Assembly (NCBI RefSeq): GCF_018143015.1
Contig: NC_054757.1
Coordinates: 19,272,285 to 19,336,284 of the forward strand
DNA from: Lytechinus variegatus
Lineage: Eukaryota; Echinodermata; Echinoidea; Temnopleuroida; Toxopneustidae
Length of the DNA: 64,000 nucleotides
Reading direction: 5' to 3'
The position numbers were made by a program, and so were the translations under genes. The notes beneath the pieces were generated by a model. It was given only the letters and a program-made list of their open reading frames with translations. It was not told the DNA's origin and made no database searches. Shown here one piece after another: positions 12,401-22,408 of this stretch (positions are counted from its first letter, which is position 1; every line of letters starts with the position of its first letter).

Positions 12401-15400
12401 AACAAATAACGAGGCTATTGAATTTTAAAAATTTGCATTACTCCGGTGAAACAGTTCTATACATGTCTTCATGAATATTAATTGGGTGGGATGATGTCAC
12501 ATCCCCACTTTCCTTTTTCTTACATTATTATTACATGGAATCATAATTGTTTACTTTTTTCATGAATGTGTAAATGATGTGTCTCCATCATGATGAAATA
12601 AATTACAGCTATAAACAACTAATGCACTTGATCAGTTGTCAATCCAATTGTTTTAGTTCTTGGTAGAAAAATTTTGAATAAACACAATTTCATACATTGT
12701 ATAATAAAATACATATTAACAAGTGGTGATATGACATTATCAGCCCACCTAATGAATATTCATGAAGACATGCCTAGAAGTGTTTCACTGGAGTAACGCA
12801 AATCTTTAAAATTCAATAACATTGTTATTTGTTATCCGATTTCATATACACAAAAGAAATAGTGAGTGATGTCACCAGTCTCCTCATTTGCATACTGACA
12901 AGGATGTGAATATAACTGTTTTGTGAAATTAAGCAAAACTTTGAAATGTCACAACTTTTTTTATTTTACATCCGATTTGATAAAATTTTCAGTGTTATGC
13001 TTGTTGGATTTTTCTCTTTTTATTTGAAACAACTTTTTGTTGGGGTGGACTTGTCCTTTAAAAAAAATTCTTACTTTCTATTCTTCTCTGATCTCCGTAC
13101 AGTGAGGACTCTTCCTTGCACCACTTTACCTTGGCAAGTGTTTATAGCCATCTCAACAGAAGAGTTATCTTCAAAATTTACAAACCTGCAATATAAAGAC
13201 AGTTTGATAAGGAGCAGTCAATTGAATTATCAATGTACTAATTACCTTTATGGGTTAATCTACAGAATGGTCAAAAGCAAAAATGTTTCATTTAGAGATA
13301 AATACCTGTTGTGGTAACAAACTCATGAGTCTGAAAAGATCCAATAAACTGAATACCCAAGTGTTTGCATGTATGATGGGGTGTCCAAACTTCGCAAACT
13401 TTTGAAAAATATTCTTCAGGCTTAAATTTGTTCACAAAATATTCACAATTTATGCAAAACCAATTTATTTTTTAATAGTTACCACATTGACGGCAAAGTC
13501 GTAAACTATAAAATCATTGACGAAAATGTATAGTAGGTCAAGGGGTTTCACCGGTATCGCGACCTCAAAATTCCAGTACTATTCTAATCCCGATCAACCA
13601 ATGCGCGCTGTGCTGGAAAAGTGTGACCTAACTTCGCGGACCAAAGATTTTGAGGAGATCTAAACAAAAACTCAAGCTTAAAAGGTGAGATACTTACATG
13701 TATTTCAGATTGACAACAAAATGCTATAGAATTAGTCAGTACCACATTGAACTCACATTTTTTAATATCTGCTTGCAAAATGATATTGTGATGCTTGTTG
13801 AGGATATCAGATTTCTTTGGAACGGGCGCTAACGGTGACAAATTTGCCGATCTTTTGTCAATATTTTCATCAATACTGAACTCCTCCTAAAGAAACTTAC
13901 ACCAATGGGTAATTTAGGCCACTTTTCACGTTGATGATGTCAGATTTTAAGGATATTGTCTGTTTTTTAGATAATGACAGTCCGCGAATTATGGACATGC
14001 GTGAAGTTAGGACTCACTGCGATACACGTATGAATAGAAAATATGTCCAAATGGCTCTAGAAGAAAAGTGTGTAATTGGTGAGAAATGAGCAAAATAAGC
14101 AAGGAATTCCATCAAATGTCGCGTATTTTCCAGCAAAATTAATGCATTGTCCTGCATATGCCCTTTTTGTGTTAGTTATCATCAGAATTATCAGTGATCA
14201 GCTGAAATTTCATGATTTAACAAAGATAATTTCAATGTACCACACATATATATCTACGATAATACGGTGGTAATTAACCTTGATTTTTACAAGCTTTCTC
14301 ATGAAGTAATTGTTTGCTGCAATTATTTTCTTTTACATTTTATGGGTTACAAAAGAAACTGATCAAACTTGTACAAGGGCACTTCAAATTCCACTATGTC
14401 AAAATGAACAATATTTTTACATAGTATGCTAATTTCAATAATCTTTACTTAGCCCATGTCAATACTTTGGATTCAGAAGCCAACTGATGTGAGGGGATAT
14501 AGTTCATAGTTCATTTATTTCTTTCTTTCACAAAAAAAAATTCATACATGGACTGGTAGTTACAAAACAAATGATAATAAAATAAATAGCAAGGTAAAAA
14601 ATGGATTGTCAGTATATAAACATACTTTGAGGTTGTTTACATAAATCATACCCAGTATAGGATTACAGAGACAAAATACACATAATTTCACATTTTTGAA
14701 AGAGGAAACCTTAAAAAAGCTAGGCTTGTCAAGACAAGGTCCCCAATTAGGATACAATAAGTGTAAATAGATATTTTACATGCTTAAGACTACACATCTA
14801 AAATAGCCTTTAGTGTATTTGAAACAATCTCTGAATTATTGACATGTGCTCAAATGTGTACAAATTCCACTCTGTCAAAACAATATTTTTATACATAGTA
14901 TGCTATTTTCAATATCTATACTAAGCACATGTCAATACTTTGGATTCAGAAGCAAATTGATGTGAGGGGATATAGCCTCTAAGTGTATTTGAAACAATTT
15001 CTAAATTATTGACATGTGCTCAGTAAAGGTTATTGAAGCAAGCCTGTACAGTGGCGTACCTAGGATTTTCCACAGGGGGGGGGGGGGGGCAAAACCTGCC
15101 AAAAAATTTGACAAGAGCATAAAAAAAAGGTCTTCAATCACAAATAAAGGATATTGTACCAGAAAAAAAAGTGACAAGCAAAAAGCAATAAAGGTACATG
15201 TATTCAAGTTCGTCAGGGGGAGCAAATAAGGTCTTTCAAGCTTGTCGGGGAGGGGGGGGGGGCAGGGATACGTCGTTTGCATGGGTTGTGAGTTTGTGAC
15301 TCGTCAGGGGCAGACCCCCCCCCCCCAGGTACGCTAGTGAGCCTGTATACAAAATAGTGTTCGTTTTGACTGAATGGAATTTGTGCAGTGCCCTTGAACA

Positions 15401-18106
15401 AGTTTGATCAGTCTCTTTTGGAACCCATTAATCAGGGTGTTGTAGCTGTCTCTAAAGAGGATTTTTTTAAATACAATGTAAGGAGAAATACAAGCTCTAA
15501 GTCCAAAGGATCGCAAATTATCCCTTTTCTAAGTGCAGGGGCAGGGGGGAGGGGGTGGCGTGCCTCACCACAAACAGTAAGTAAAGAGCAATAAAATAAA
15601 GAGTTGAGGTCAATTGCTTACACCGTGTTTACACATTGACTCGGCTCGCGTGTTGAATCAGCGAGCCGGGTTGAACACTGCGAAGAAGGGATCAGAGATC
15701 GCGTTCATACGTAGGGGAAGGCGGGGTAAGTTGAGCATAGGGGCAAGTTGAGCCACCAGCCCCAGGCCAATAATGAATGAGTCAGACATTGTGGTGGTGT
15801 CATGTATTGATGACCCATAGCATAACCCCTAACCCCACCACATTGTTTTCAACTTTGAAACAAAAAGTAGTTTTTTAGAGGGAAAAATATGAATTTCAGC
15901 CAAAAAAGTAAAAAAGAGTGTGAAATAGATAAGTGCTTTATAAACACACACATCTTTAAATATAATAAAGACAAGATAACAACATTATTAGTCCAGGTAT
16001 GGATCTTCATTCTTGTCATAGTCTTTTATATGATGGATGCATAATAAATGTGTGGATACAAAATTATCGCACTAAGTTCGCACTGGGGTAAGTTGAGCCA
16101 AACAGCATGGGGCAAGTTGAGCCATGGTAATTCCTATGGTAATGTATCTTAAAAGACAAACAAACTGTAAAAATCGATTGAAATGCTGGCTGAAAGGAGC
16201 AAATTTAAATGACTGCTCTTTTCCTTTTAAAGGATGTTAGTATTTATAGAAAATTACCAAGTGAAAAGACTTTAAACAAAAAATTGGCATGCTGGTTCTC
16301 CCCTCATACATTTTGTACATAGTTTTTGTGGCTCAACTTACCCCAGAAGGTGGCTCAAACTTACCCCATATATGGGGCAAGTTGAGCCATTTGACATCGT
16401 TTTTTTCAAAGGTCACGATGACTTTCAGTGTGGGGATAGAAAGTTATATATAGGTGGAAAATATTTCAGAAGAATTAAATTTTAAGGCAAGGTACTTATT
16501 TCGACAAGATTATTAATCATATCAATTCTAACATGCAAAAAGCAAAAACTGTCACAACTTACCCCGCCTTCCCCTACATATAAAAAGGCGAGTTCAACAC
16601 GGCTCGCGGATCTCGAACGGAAGAATTATGACGTCCCAAATTAAACGCGGGAAATTCCCTGCCGGAATTGAATCTTGTCCGTGCGAACAACAATGCCATA
16701 AGTGAAAGCGCGCAGTGACCTAGGTCAAGAGAGTTCGACACGGCTTTCTGTTTACACACGAAAAAATTGCAGAGTCTGACTCGGGTCGAAAGTTTTGAAA
16801 CCTTCGATTTTGTAGGATCGATAAAGCCGTGTTCGACACGGCTCGCGGATCACTCTGATCGTGTTCACAAAACATGAAATTGCCGTGTTGAGCACGGCTC
16901 TCGTGTTCAACCCCCGAGCCGAGTCAATGTGTAAACACGGTAATAGTGAGCCCCAAATTTTTAGGGCGCCAAAAATTGCGTTTTAGGCAAAATTTATCAA
17001 AATTGGCAAGCAAGCACAGTGAGCAAGCAAAAATTGCAACACTTTTAAAACAAAAATCAAAATTTGTAACAGATTTTTTATATAACATTCAGAAAATAAT
17101 TTCACCTTACTCTTTTCTTTCTTTTCTCTTTTTTTCTTGGTCTTGAAAAATATTTTTTTTCCTCTGGGGGAGGGGGACCAAGCCCCCCCCTCTATATGCC
17201 ACTGATGGTGGTGGTTCGATTTTTTTTTTTAAAGTCATTGCTATTAAATACCTCGGTCAAATTTGCTCTACGGCGACCATACGGAGAGTCAAAAACAGCC
17301 GTTTTATTCATTTTCATTTGAAGTAAACTACCTTATGTAGCTGGTACAAAAATGATAAACGGCCGTTTCCGACTCGCCGTATGGCTGCCATACTCCCATA
17401 GGGCAAATGTGACCAAGGTGTAAAGCATGAATGCTTCTAAGCAAACAACCAGAGGACCAATGACTTAAGGTCTTTTCCAAGGGACTCATTTGCTACGTAC
17501 CCCATCCCATGTTGGTCACAAACTCTGAGTCTGACACTGGAAATCTCTAGAAATTAATCCTCACCCGTATTTGAACATTTGTGTTCCATCTTTGGGCTTG
17601 CCATCTTTCAAGACAGCCGATGCGATTGGTCCCATCTCGACAAAAAGCTGACGGAAATCATTCTGGAACAGAAATAGATCATAAAGCTTTGAAAGTTTGA
17701 TAACTGATACATAGTGTCAGTGATAGGCCTACTACTAGTAGGCCTACTACTAGTAGGCCTACTAGAAAAAACTTGTTCAGAACCATAAACCTGGGACTCA
17801 TGCCTGGGAGAAATTCAATTTTAGAAATTCTTAATGTCTCTTTTTTTCTACAATCAAATTTGTAAAAAAAAAATCACGCCTTAAATGGGTTTACGGTGGG
17901 AGATATCCCGCCGAAAGCGGGAGAGTTGGAGTCTCTGGAATACCAGGCCCTACGGGCCTAAATCTTACTGTTTTATTAAAATGAAATTTAAAAAACCTAT
18001 TTTTTTTATTGATTTATAATGGTTTCTAGTCATAATTTCACAATCTACTCACCTCAGTAAACGTCTTTGGGAGATTTCCCACGTATATGCTACCTTTGTT
18101 GGACAT
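431..18106 (-). CDS. TDRD10: TDRD10-like RRM + Tudor domain protein, 10 exons, 3' end outside window
   Basis: Exons in transcription order are 18053-18106, 17565-17662, 13075-13185, 8965-9032, 8547-8581, 5012-5170, 4339-4410, 3254-3418, 1563-1914 and 431-561. All are bounded by AG/GT and their phases agree across every junction, giving about 415 residues. The start is the ATG at 18106, with an in-frame TGA about 65 bases upstream. Residues 5-84 form an RRM with RNP2 (IYVGNLP) and RNP1 (KYGFVNFE, made across the exon 2/3 junction). Residues 123-300 form an extended Tudor domain containing GAWYRC near residue 187 and VIYIDYGN near 202-209. Exon 9 ends in a Gly-rich stretch; exon 10 (GHKPHHNHSK, then heptad-like MSDLMKRVQNLESVLEQL) looks like a coiled coil. 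RRM plus Tudor is the TDRD10 arrangement. Tudor-family proteins bind methylated arginines, often on Piwi proteins in germ granules; that role is inferred here. The last coding exon is beyond base 1. Confidence 0.8.
617..905 (-). mobile_element. tRNA-derived SINE, diverged copy
   Basis: On the minus strand it carries a tRNA-like head (TTTGGTCTAGTGGTTTTTAC, then a degenerate B box) followed by a body with a CACCTGGG-like stretch that also occurs in the SINE at 1-285. It sits in the intron between exons 9 and 10 of the TDRD10-like gene. Confidence 0.6.
1195..1560 (-). repeat. Degenerate tandem copies of the 3' part of TDRD10-like exon 9
   Basis: Two diverged units of roughly 120 bases lie directly downstream (in transcription order) of exon 9. 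Translated on minus they give GIKTQLVGGGDLNVISGQ and related sequence, matching the exon's own GIQRKNMEFQGGGDVNGING. The second unit keeps a weakened donor (AGTG|GTCAGG in place of AATG|GTAAGG). They look like decayed partial exon duplications inside the intron. Confidence 0.5.
3508..3625 (-). mobile_element. SINE 3' fragment
   Basis: Contains the ACACCTGGGTGGAGAGTGGC body segment of the SINE at 1-285 without the tRNA head. It lies in intron 8 of the TDRD10-like gene. Confidence 0.45.
5228..5415 (-). repeat. Two partial duplicates of TDRD10-like exon 6
   Basis: Minus-strand translation gives KLQDHSNSAPKVHELHLD followed by RNK and a GTTAGT donor at about 5412-5345, then ENLSKLQDHCNSVPKG at about 5300-5235. 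The genuine exon 6 reads KLQDHCNSAPKVHELHPD. The first duplicate also copies the first bases of the following intron. Neither copy has the start of the exon (EKVSITHVVD) or a clear acceptor, so both appear to be non-functional leftovers of tandem exon duplication. Confidence 0.65.
5590..5765. repeat. G-tract minisatellite, left block
   Basis: Three units of about 52-60 bases, each with a G9-G18 run, then an AT-rich stretch, then GGAGAATCAATGCTAAATTA. A matching block lies at 8410-8547, on the other side of the foldback element. Each unit carries CTAAATTACCTC, the minus-strand donor sequence of exon 5. Confidence 0.8.
5767..8398. mobile_element. Foldback (FB-like) DNA element with internal tandem arrays
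   Basis: The two ends are roughly inverted copies: CCGATCCGATCCGATTTT and TTTGATCTCCGACATAATCGG-type sequence on the left, and the reverse complement of the same motifs on the right (8150-8398). Between them is an array of about 110-bp units (core GATTACCTCCGCCATCAC): six forward (6190-6938), eight inverted (6938-7877) and two forward (7877-8112). Subunit-built inverted repeats are the plan of Drosophila FB elements. It interrupts the G-tract minisatellite in intron 5 of the TDRD10-like gene. No transposase ORF is present. Confidence 0.7.
6190..8112. repeat. Array of ~110-bp units in three alternating-orientation blocks
   Basis: Unit cores fall near 6271, 6381, 6491, 6661, 6771 and 6886 on plus, near 6998, 7108, 7218, 7328, 7436, 7546, 7656 and 7766 on minus, and near 7965 and 8077 on plus. 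A larger piece (6208-6270, starting GTTGAACATGCTGACATGCG) recurs at 6594-6655, so the first block has a higher-order period of about 386 bases. The units are over 90% alike by eye, implying recent amplification. Confidence 0.85.
8410..8547. repeat. G-tract minisatellite, right block
   Basis: Two to three further units of the minisatellite at 5590-5765, ending directly at the genuine donor of exon 5 (8547/8546). The element at 5767-8398 therefore split a longer array. Confidence 0.75.
9130..9600 (-). mobile_element. LINE 3'-end fragment
   Basis: On minus it ends with CGCAATTCGACTTTGTCGCA and then ATCAATAAACC, the same kind of tail seen near 32170 and 26400. The rest is AT- and purine-rich with no coding potential seen. 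Likely a 5'-truncated non-LTR copy. Confidence 0.45.
9765..10266. mobile_element. Palindromic MITE
   Basis: The left arm (AGGGGAAGTTCAGCTTGACA) and the reverse complement of the right arm (GGGGATGGGTTCACATTGAA) are diverged copies, with further matches inward (ATTTGTGATGTCATATG against CATGACTGTCACAAAT). No ORF. Confidence 0.55.
10346..12000. mobile_element. Outer MITE carrying a nested VNTR transposon
   Basis: Ends are inverted copies: ATACCCTTTTCATAAACC on the left and GGGTTTATGAAAGAGTAT on the right. GCGGATAA and TATTAGCCGC-type motifs recur in both arms. Its middle is interrupted by the element at 10429-11670. The flanks suggest a TA target. Confidence 0.6.
10429..11670. mobile_element. 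Non-autonomous DNA transposon with ~160-bp tandem repeats
   Basis: Terminal inverted repeats GTCTCACCTGC and GCAGGTGAGAC bound seven repeats of about 160 bases (GTTCAGTGATACTTGATTAC cores near 10500, 10660, 10813, 10978, 11140, 11304 and 11496). The right end has GCCGCCGCCGTCGG and AAGCGGCGCC. From memory this resembles a VNTR-bearing element widespread in marine invertebrates; I could not search for it here. Confidence 0.75.
12312..12843. mobile_element. Palindromic MITE, truncated copy of the 21851-22408 family
   Basis: The left arm has CTACTCCAGGCTGAAGATAA and CATCAAAATTGGATAACAAA; the right arm repeats these inverted (GTTATTTGTTATCCGATTTC). It shares TGATGTCACATCCCCACTTTCC and TGAATATTCATGAAGAC-type motifs with the complete element at 21851-22408. 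The right terminus is missing where the next element begins. Confidence 0.65.
12843..13066. mobile_element. Half of a palindromic MITE (60306-60862 family)
   Basis: Matches the right arm of the complete copy at 60306-60862, including TTGTGAAATTAAGCAAAACT and GGGGTGGACTTG at its end. It abuts intron sequence just before exon 3 of the TDRD10-like gene, whose donor lies about ten bases beyond the element. Confidence 0.65.
14375..15020. repeat. Direct duplication of ~165 bases with a retroelement inserted in one copy
   Basis: 14375-14501 and 14855-14981 are near-identical (GTCAATACTTTGGATTCAGA), as are 14803-14850 and 14982-15020 (GTGTATTTGAAACAAT). In the second copy the two parts are contiguous. 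In the first they are split after GATATA by 14502-14802. Confidence 0.7.
14502..14802 (-). mobile_element. LINE 3'-end fragment
   Basis: On minus it contains GGGGACCTTGTCTTGACAAG, an AT-rich trailer and AAGAAATAAATGAACTATG at the end, typical of a non-LTR 3' terminus. Boundaries are fixed by comparison with the unoccupied second copy of the flanking duplication. Confidence 0.6.
15049..15339. mobile_element. hAT-like MITE with 8-bp target duplication
   Basis: Ends CAGTGGCGTACCTAGG and GGTACGCTAGTG are imperfect inverted repeats, each next to a long G or C run. The exact 8-bp duplication AGCCTGTA flanks it at 15041-15048 and 15340-15347. An 8-bp duplication and CA..TG ends fit the hAT superfamily. 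Confidence 0.75.
15623..16940. mobile_element. Outer MITE with GGCTCG-type inverted arms, containing a nested element
   Basis: Ends CCGTGTTTACACATTGACTC and its inverted copy (GAGTCAATGTGTAAACACGG) match closely. The arms contain repeated GTTCAACACGGCTCGCGGAT-type motifs. The element at 15711-16577 sits in its left half. Confidence 0.75.
15711..16577. mobile_element. Inner DNA transposon remnant (GGGGCAAGTTGAGCC family)
   Basis: Ends GTAGGGGAAGGCGGGGTAAG and CTTACCCCGCCTTCCCCTAC are inverted copies (one gap). The motif GGGGCAAGTTGAGCCA or its complement recurs at about 15739, 16086, 16111, 16332 and 16374. No transposase ORF. Confidence 0.75.
16950..17210 (-). mobile_element. Truncated G-tract hAT-like MITE
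   Basis: On minus it begins CAGTGGCATATAGAGGGGGG, as the family of 15049-15339 does, then runs into AT-rich sequence with GCAAGCAAGCACAGTGAGCA. The far end lacks a clear inverted repeat. Confidence 0.4.
17250..17421. mobile_element. Short palindromic MITE
   Basis: CCTCGGTCAAATTTGCTCTA on the left mirrors TAGGGCAAATGTGACCAAGG on the right, and CGGAGAGTC...CGGCCGTTT-type blocks mirror each other inside. About 170 bases, in intron 2 of the TDRD10-like gene. Confidence 0.65.
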
Positions 18107-18480
18107 GACAAGGGCCGAAGGGGTTTGCAGAAAATGTAAAACTAGTCCTATTCTCTTTCGTCCAAATCACACGTGAGTTTAACAATCAATGGACGCGACA
18201 GCGACCTACATGTATGTACCGGGCGGGCTGGGCATGGGCCGCGGCGGCGGGGCAGCTGCGGGCGTTGGACGTGTGGATTCCTGTACTAGTACTAGCAGAG
18301 CATACGAAGACTGTCACTTTTTGGAAATTGATGTTTGTAAACACGTGCGCAATATAATATTCGAGGCCAGCGCCACGAGTGTGAAGTGCAAAGAGGGCGC
18401 TGTTCGTATCAGTGCTACGTCGTCTGCTTGTGCTTGAGGGAGGGGGGGGGGGGGGGGGGGGGGGGGAAGAGAAAATGAAA
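18107..18480 (-). promoter_or_regulatory. Probable promoter / 5' UTR region of the TDRD10-like gene
   Basis: Directly upstream of the start codon at 18106. It has the most CpG-rich stretch nearby (18220-18275, GGCCGCGGCGGCGGGG) and a G run of about 30 bases at 18440-18470. No TATA box was recognised. Placement rests on position and composition only. Confidence 0.35.
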
Positions 18481-19895
18481 TAATGAATATAGGTTCATTT
18501 ATCAATTCATTTTGCTTTTCTTTTGCATCTATTCATTTCACTTTTTTGACATTATATAGTATACAATCCCAAAGAAAGTAAACTTAATACATAGATGAAT
18601 TTACACATAATGCCAGAAAAGTAAAAAATAATTTACCATGACTTATCTCCTGTTTGTAAAAAAGAGGAGAACGACGAAGTGAAGGTGAAGCAGAGTCCTT
18701 ACGTCCCTCAGATCAAAATGTTTCAGAAAAGATGCATTTGCTCCCCTATTTCATCCAAAGTTGTCTCACAAGAAAGTTAGTACTCAAGTGGGTATACAAA
18801 AATGGTTGTTGAAATGTCCTTGAACGCATTCCATTATAAATCTATGATACTCGATCTAGATGGGATTTCGGGCAAATTCTTTTAAAGTTACAAGCGAGCA
18901 AAAACATTTTGATTACAAAAAAATCAAATTTGTAATAGATTTTGAAAAAATGATAAAAAATAATATCATAATTCATCCTCTTTCCCAATCTCTACGGCGT
19001 GAATTATTATGGGGGAGGCGCCCCTAAGCACCCCCCCCCCTCTTTATGCAGCTGGGAGGGTGCCATCGAAGTCCCCATTCCCTGCCATTATTTATTCAGG
19101 GTTCTCTAAAAATTTGATAAAATTGTTCTTGAAAATAAGCACTTTTCGTTCGTTCACTAATATTGTCTCTCTCCCGTAAAGATAAATGAAACGCCTGTAC
19201 ATAGAGACTGGGTAACACGACAATCCCCTTTTTAATTCCAGCTCACCTCTTTATCGTGAAGTGAAATCACTGGCATGCCCTAATTTAAGACCCACCGGAT
19301 GCTATATGGAGATGAACACTCAAGCATTTTTTTTCGATCGGTCGCTACGCTCCCTAACATAATATTTATACAGGCATATATATTTTTTTTTTGGGGGGGG
19401 GGGCAAGCTCCTATGTGAGATAATAATTTCCCGCGTTTGCCCACGATAGGCAATTTTCATTGTAGACCCTATTTAATAGAAAAAAAACATCGAAAATACA
19501 TTTTTGTTATTTTTCAAGGCCCCAGACACCCCCGACAAATGTTAAAATCTATAGGTCATTTAATAATTATCCTTCACAGAATCACATTTCCAATTATTAT
19601 TTTTTTTCTTTTTAATATCACAGCGTCTTATCCTCAACTGCTCAATGCCTAAACATTCACGTCATATCCTCGGTGAATTTCATCGGATTTTTAGAAAAAC
19701 ATGCATCTTGAAGGTTTCTTGAACTAATTAGAACCTCCAGGCACATTTTAATTTCCTGTCTTATCGTTCTAAACAAGAATGAAAGAAGAGACACACCCTC
19801 ATTATCGGGCTCATTTTGCCAGAATGAGCGTAAATATCCATCGGAAACAATTAGGTAGATTAAGGCCAAAGCGCGGGCGGGTTTTATGTAACAGC
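18481..19895. other. Gene-free AT-rich DNA
   Basis: No coding exon or long inverted repeat was recognised. Scattered fragments of G-tract MITEs occur (for example 18990-19060 and 19380-19405, each with a C or G run beside GGCAAGC or GGCGCC). Confidence 0.4.
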
Positions 19896-21328
19896 CAGTG
19901 GCGTAACAGGCGGGGGGGGGCAAGCTGCCCCTCCCCTGGCGGATTTCACCGGGAAATAAAAATAAAACGGGAAAAGAGAAAAGGGAGGGAGAAAGAAAGA
20001 GAAAGGAGAAGGGAAGGGGAAAAGGAAAGGGAAAAGTGAAAAGAAAACGAAGAAACAAAAATTAATGAAAAAGGAAGGAATAATAAGCGGGAAAAGGAAC
20101 GAAAGAAGAACATTTGAGAAAGAACAAATCATTCAGAAATAGGCCTATGTAATGCAATAGCAGGATGGGAAATAAATCAAAAGATGACAAAGTGGAAAAC
20201 AGTAGCGGGAAACGAAGGTATAGAATGGAATTAGTCAAAAGCTAAATTGGAAAACAAAGAAATGGGACAAGAAAAAAAAAACACTCAATAACACGACCGG
20301 CCTGCCGAGGATTGAAAGTAAAGAGCGGGAAGAAAGATGGACAGTATACAACATTGTGCTATAAGCTTCCTAAATTTTATGCAAATAAGCTATCGGGGCT
20401 TTGCCCCAGACCCCAGGCAGTAGGGACTCTTCATCTATAACATTCAAATGGCTCTATAACACCCCCCCCTGTATGGACCCTTCCTACGTTAAGCTTTACG
20501 TTCAGTCACTGGCATATAGGCGCGGGGGTCTTGTTTCTACACCCAAAAGGAAATAGGAGACAACGTATAATGAAATTAATGGAAACAATGAAATATGTTA
20601 TTTGCTGAATATAATATAAAATCTATTACATAATTAGAATTCAATTTCAATAGGCACTTTTTTGCAACTCGCTTTGCTCGCTGGCGATTGTTTTGCCCCC
20701 TCAAATATTTGGTTCATTACACAACTGGGTTGAATACATGTGTTGTGTAAAAGCTATATTCTGTGTATACCCGCGATTTTATTAAAAATAGCGCATTGCA
20801 CTGCCGTACATGATTATGGAAGTGTTGGGCCATGAACCCAAAAGTTCTATATCATGCAAGAGCAAAACAAAAAAAAAAGGAGGAAAGAAAAGCAAGGGAA
20901 AAGTGAAGAATGTAAAAAAATATCTCAAAGTTAGATTCTCATGAAAAGGTGATTTTTTTATCGCTCGCTTCGCTCGCTCGGGACATATATCAAGCAGTCA
21001 GTTTTTAGCACATGCATGCGCCATACTGTGCCCCCTCGTTTTTGTACTCTTTACGTTACTGCCGCAAAGAATCCTATTCACAGTGGGGTACAGACCACAA
21101 GAAAGGAATGGAAAGAGAGAAGAATTGTATATATTGGATATCTTGCCAAAATATATCACAAAATTGGATTTTTGTATTATTTTTTTTAAAGATAAATTCT
21201 GCCCGATACGCAATATCTGGCCCTCTCAAAATCGTCACCTCATTTGACACCATTACGCCTGTTCATACCATGATATGACCGGGATTTTTTTTTTTTGCTT
21301 TTGCCCACCGACTCCTGTTACGCCGCTA
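19896..21328. mobile_element. hAT-like element with 8-bp target duplication, no transposase
   Basis: Ends CAGTGGCGTAACAGG and CCTGTTACGCCGCTA are inverted copies. The exact 8-bp duplication GTAACAGC flanks it at 19888-19895 and 21329-21336. The 1.4-kb interior includes a purine-rich tract (19965-20060) and TCGCTCGCTTCGCTCGCTCG at about 20959, but no coding frame of note. Confidence 0.7.
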
Positions 21329-21469
21329 GTAACAGCTTCTTCCATTGATTTTAGGAAAGTTTTCAGAGCGAAATTCTTGCAATTCTCTCTGTTTCACTCG
21401 TCCTCTCCTCTGAGTTGAGCAGACTTCGTAAACGAACAACATCCATTGCATGGCTTTGTGCTATTCAGC

Positions 21470-21850
21470 GTCCCGTATCACAAACATTTGCAACTGATCT
21501 TAGAACGGATTTAAGTTTGATAGCATTGATGTATCATGATAATTAATCGTTACAATGACATTTGCTCTGGTTGAAATTGTAACAACTAACCCCAGTAACT
21601 ACAGAAACCCTAATACATTTTTTTGTATTATTCTTAAAAAAAAAACTCCATTCCAATCCTATAACTCTAACCCTTTTTCCCCGGAGATATCAAGACCGGA
21701 CCAAATGTCATGTCGATCACACGATTAATTTTATGTATTTGTGTCATAGGCATGATAGGAAGGAGAAGCTATCCAAGGCCCCGTGACACAAACCATGGTT
21801 ACTGATCTTAGAACAGATTTCCTTGACCGCGATGTATACGATTATTTATT
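21470..21850. repeat. Direct repeat pair (GATCTTAGAAC.GATTT unit)
   Basis: TATCACAAACATTTGCAACTGATC at 21478 recurs as GACACAAACCATGGTTACTGATC at 21784, in the same orientation about 306 bases later. The second copy is split by the MITE at 21851-22408. Confidence 0.55.
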
Positions 21851-22408
21851 AGGGGTGGTCCAGGCTGAAAATATTCAATCTTAATTCACAGAGTAGAATT
21901 CACTGAGCAAAACGCCGAAAATTTCATCAAAATCGGATAACAAATAATGAAGTTATTGAAGTTTAAAGTTTAGCAATATTTTGTGTAAACAGTCGTCATG
22001 AATATTCATTAGGCGAGCTGCTGATGTCACATCTCCACTTTCCGTTTTCTTGTTATTACATAAAATTATATTTTTCCATTATTTCATACTTGTAATGAAA
22101 TAAGTTACAGCAATAAATATCTAATGCACTAAATCAGTTGTCAATCAAATTTTTCTAGTTCTTGGAGGAAAAAATCTGAACCAACCTAATCTCATATAAC
22201 AAAATACAAAAGAACAAGTGGAGACGTGACATCATCAGTCCACCTAATGAATATTCATACAGACTGTTTTTACAAAATATTGACAAACTATAATATTCAA
22301 TAACTTTGCTTTTTGTTGTCCGATGTTGACGAAATTTTCGGCATTTTGCTCAGTGAATTCTATTTTATTTATTAAGCTATATAAATACTGTCAGCCTGGA
22401 CCACCCCT
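21851..22408. mobile_element. Complete palindromic MITE (AGGGGTGGTCCAGGCTGA family)
   Basis: Long inverted arms begin AGGGGTGGTCCAGGCTGA and end CAGCCTGGACCACCCCT, with matching interior blocks (CATGAATATTCATTAGG against CCTAATGAATATTCATAC). The flanks read TTTATT and TTAATTG, consistent with a TA-rich target. Confidence 0.8.

Noticed and set aside
18189-18437. 82-residue plus-strand ORF beginning MDATATYMYV
   Set aside because: It lies in the GC-rich upstream region of the minus-strand TDRD10-like gene and shows no domain; the Gly/Ala run reflects GC content.
19657-20132. Phe/Pro-rich ORFs on minus (FPFPFPLPF-type)
   Set aside because: They come from a purine-rich low-complexity tract inside a hAT-like element.
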